Source of the DNA: Prevotellaceae bacterium
GTDB taxonomy: Bacteria; Bacteroidota; Bacteroidia; Bacteroidales; UBA932
Assembly (NCBI GenBank): GCA_031284065.1
Contig: JAITAP010000211.1
Coordinates: 1 to 6,811 of the forward strand
Length of the DNA: 6,811 nucleotides
Reading direction: 5' to 3'
The notes under the pieces are model-generated. The model did no database searches and was not told the DNA's origin. It saw only the letters and a list, made by a program, of their open reading frames with translations. Positions 5,557 through 6,811 of the stretch are shown here, piece by piece; the stretch's first letter is position 1, and every line of letters begins with the position of its first letter. A program made the position numbers and the translations under genes.

Positions 5557-6531
5557 GTGATTAAATTTTATGACATATCGCAGTGGCAGGAGAAACCTCA
5601 CTTTCAAACGGGAGGGACGCGAGACAAAGTTATTGTTGAGAATCCTGAAGATGGTAATTTGTACTACTTCAAAACTTCGCTCAAGCGAGCAAATGATGAG
5701 TATAAGCATGAATTTTGGTCTGAAATTATCGCGTCAGATATTGGGAGAGAGTTGGGATTTAACACGTTGCATTACGATGTGGTAATTAACAAAAATAAAA
5801 TAGGCTGCCTTTCCAAGTCAATGGTTGATGCAAATAGAAATAAGCTTTCTGAAATCATTAACTACTTGCGAGGGTACGACAGCAATTACAATCCGAACGA
5901 TAAAAGTTCATACTGTAAGTACACGTTCCGTTTCATTGAGCAGGCGCTACGCAGCTACAACATGGAGGGTGAAATGAGACATATTGTAACAACCATTATT
6001 TTTGACAGCTTGATTGGAAATGGCGACAGGCATCAAGAAAATTGGGGGTTCATTATCCCCAATAGCCATGGTGGCAACGGAGAAGAGCACACCGAATTAG
6101 TTGTTAATGCGGTGAAATGTGTTTTTGCACCAATATACGACAGCGGTAGCTGCCTCGGGAGAGAGCTTCTGGATGAAAAAATAGAAAAAATGCTTGGCGA
6201 TGACCAAATGCTCTACGCATACATCAACCGCGACCGCTGCGAGATTAGGTGGGATAGCGCTAAAAAAATAAGCCACTTTGACTTAATAGAGCAGATAATG
6301 GAGCAACCTAACTATAGGCAAACTGTAGAGGATGAAATAGCGCGCATAGAAAGAGTATTTAACGCTGAAAAAATAGCAAAAATCATTAATGGCATTGACC
6401 AGCACCTGCCGGAAAACCTAACGCAGTATGGCTTGCCGGGAAATAGAAAGCAGCTAATAAAAAAAATCGTATCTTTGCGGTTCGACAAACTAACGGAATT
6501 AAAATGCAAGGATTGCAAGACATATACTTAG
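5557..6531 (+). CDS. HipA-fold / CtkA-like protein kinase
   Basis: The product (324 residues from GTG 5557; 331 from TTG 5536) has the plan of HipA C-terminal-domain kinases and resembles the stand-alone Ser/Thr kinase CtkA of Helicobacter pylori as I remember it. Motifs in order: Gly-rich loop FQTGGTRDKVIV (about 17-28), ATP-anchoring Lys39 (YYFKTSL), helix-C Glu56 (FWSEIIASDIGRELGF), catalytic loop GNGDRHQENWGF (154-165, Asp157 and Asn162), and metal-binding Asp195 (APIYDSGSCLGRE). All key residues are present, so it is probably active. The HipA N-terminal domain is absent and no HipB-like DNA-binding protein lies upstream. The frame has no ATG before residue 90, so the start is GTG or TTG. 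The 3' end overlaps a decayed gene. Base composition is visibly richer in A+T than tgt or smpB, suggesting acquisition. The substrate is unknown. Confidence 0.85.
   Translation: MIKFYDISQWQEKPHFQTGGTRDKVIVENPEDGNLYYFKTSLKRANDEYKHEFWSEIIASDIGRELGFNTLHYDVVINKNKIGCLSKSMVDANRNKLSEIINYLRGYDSNYNPNDKSSYCKYTFRFIEQALRSYNMEGEMRHIVTTIIFDSLIGNGDRHQENWGFIIPNSHGGNGEEHTELVVNAVKCVFAPIYDSGSCLGRELLDEKIEKMLGDDQMLYAYINRDRCEIRWDSAKKISHFDLIEQIMEQPNYRQTVEDEIARIERVFNAEKIAKIINGIDQHLPENLTQYGLPGNRKQLIKKIVSLRFDKLTELKCKDCKTYT
6470..6477 (+). promoter_or_regulatory. -7-like box (TATCTTTG) inside the kinase 3' end
   Basis: TATCTTTG exactly matches TAnnTTTG and lies 26 bp before the ATG at 6504 of the decayed partner frame. 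Transcription would start near 6482. There is no TTTG 19-21 bp upstream, and the site is within coding sequence, so it may be chance. It could once have driven the partner gene. Confidence 0.25.
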
Positions 6532-6646
6532 CGTGGAGAAGCGGCAGGGGGAAGCGTCGCTACAAATGAGGCGGGGGTAAATTTTTCCTTTTCTACCGAG
6601 CGATAATTCCTATACGGGATTGCCGGATGATTCCTCTGCCTTTTAG
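6504..6646 (+). pseudogene. Frameshifted remnant of a small partner gene overlapping the kinase 3' end
   Basis: ATG 6504 lies 28 bp inside the kinase gene in another frame and reads MQGLQDIYLAWRSGRGKRR then YK before TGA at 6567. Coding-like sequence continues in shifted frames: EAGVNFS from 6568 to 6588, then FLPSDNSYTGLPDDSSAF from 6590 to 6643, ending in TAG at 6644. A start of the form xIYLAWR occurs, as I recall, in HIRAN-domain or HipA-N-like small proteins encoded beside HipA-type kinases. The three pieces in three frames suggest one gene broken by an in-frame stop and an indel near the T-run at 6582-6586 or the T-run at 6589-6592. The family assignment is inference from short segments. 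Later bases (6647-6690) may hold more of it, for instance PFRWRVRNP in the first frame, but I cannot support that. Confidence 0.5.
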
Positions 6647-6756
6647 ATGGCGAGTACGAAACCCATAGCCAATCGGTGTGCTTAATAGAGATGAAAAATC
6701 TAAATTTAAAACAGCTTTTTTTGTCAAATTTATATACAAAATTAACTATAATACAA

Positions 6757-6811
6757 ATGTTTCCATTTTATCGTCGTCATATTGGACCAAGTGAGGCAGA
6801 AATTTCCGAAA
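6757..6811 (+). CDS. gcvP: Glycine dehydrogenase (decarboxylating), P protein, N-terminal 18 residues
   Basis: The gene starts at ATG 6757 and runs off the right edge. The visible residues MFPFYRRHIGPSEAEISE contain RHIGPS, the hallmark of the N-terminus of the glycine cleavage P protein, usually within the first 20-30 residues. The pyridoxal-phosphate enzyme decarboxylates glycine and loads the aminomethyl group on the lipoyl H protein. The upstream 100 bp is very rich in A+T, and no clear -7 box or glycine riboswitch is seen. No other gcv gene is in the window. The match is short but distinctive. Confidence 0.85.
   Translation, partial: MFPFYRRHIGPSEAEISE

Noticed and set aside
6532..6756. 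Glycine riboswitch ahead of gcvP
   Set aside because: I looked for paired aptamer cores and found none; part of the segment is better explained as decayed coding sequence.

Overview
The window looks like a chromosomal segment from a member of the Bacteroidota, probably Bacteroidales. The reasons are the gene content, the lack of clear Shine-Dalgarno sequences, TAnnTTTG-type -7 promoter boxes, a Tgt without its zinc cysteines, and short GTCCC/GGGAC intergenic repeats. No taxon-specific marker gene is present, so this is inference.

Layout: (1) 1-147 is the 3' end of pyrD on the + strand. (2) 148-538 has no gene and holds small inverted repeats, including a perfect 22-bp-arm hairpin and one copy of a ~45-bp dispersed repeat. 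(3) 539-2295 on the - strand is a two-gene unit: a membrane-anchored family 2 glycosyltransferase followed, with stop and start codons overlapping, by an ECF sigma factor. (4) 2547-4803 on the + strand is tgt (queuosine tRNA modification) followed after 13 bp by an LptF/LptG-type permease of lipopolysaccharide export. (5) 4984-5436 is smpB (trans-translation). (6) 5437-5556 is intergenic and carries the second, inverted copy of the dispersed repeat. (7) 5557-6531 is a stand-alone HipA-fold/CtkA-like protein kinase with all key kinase motifs. Its 3' end overlaps the start of a broken gene (about 6504-6646) that reads as a frameshifted remnant of a small partner protein. (8) 6757-6811 is the 5' end of gcvP (glycine decarboxylase P protein).

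Most of the window is ordinary housekeeping and envelope DNA. The accessory part is 5437-6756: an A+T-richer kinase gene starting from GTG or TTG, with a decayed overlapping partner, placed between smpB and gcvP. This is the best candidate for an unusual system. It looks like an orphaned kinase of a toxin-antitoxin-like or regulatory HipA-related pair whose second component has been lost.

Other points worth a second look are the loss of the Tgt zinc-site cysteines, the overlapping sigma factor/glycosyltransferase pair with no visible anti-sigma factor, twin TTTAC-N3-GTAAA dyads at the glycosyltransferase start, and the repeat pair in opposite orientation around the housekeeping block.
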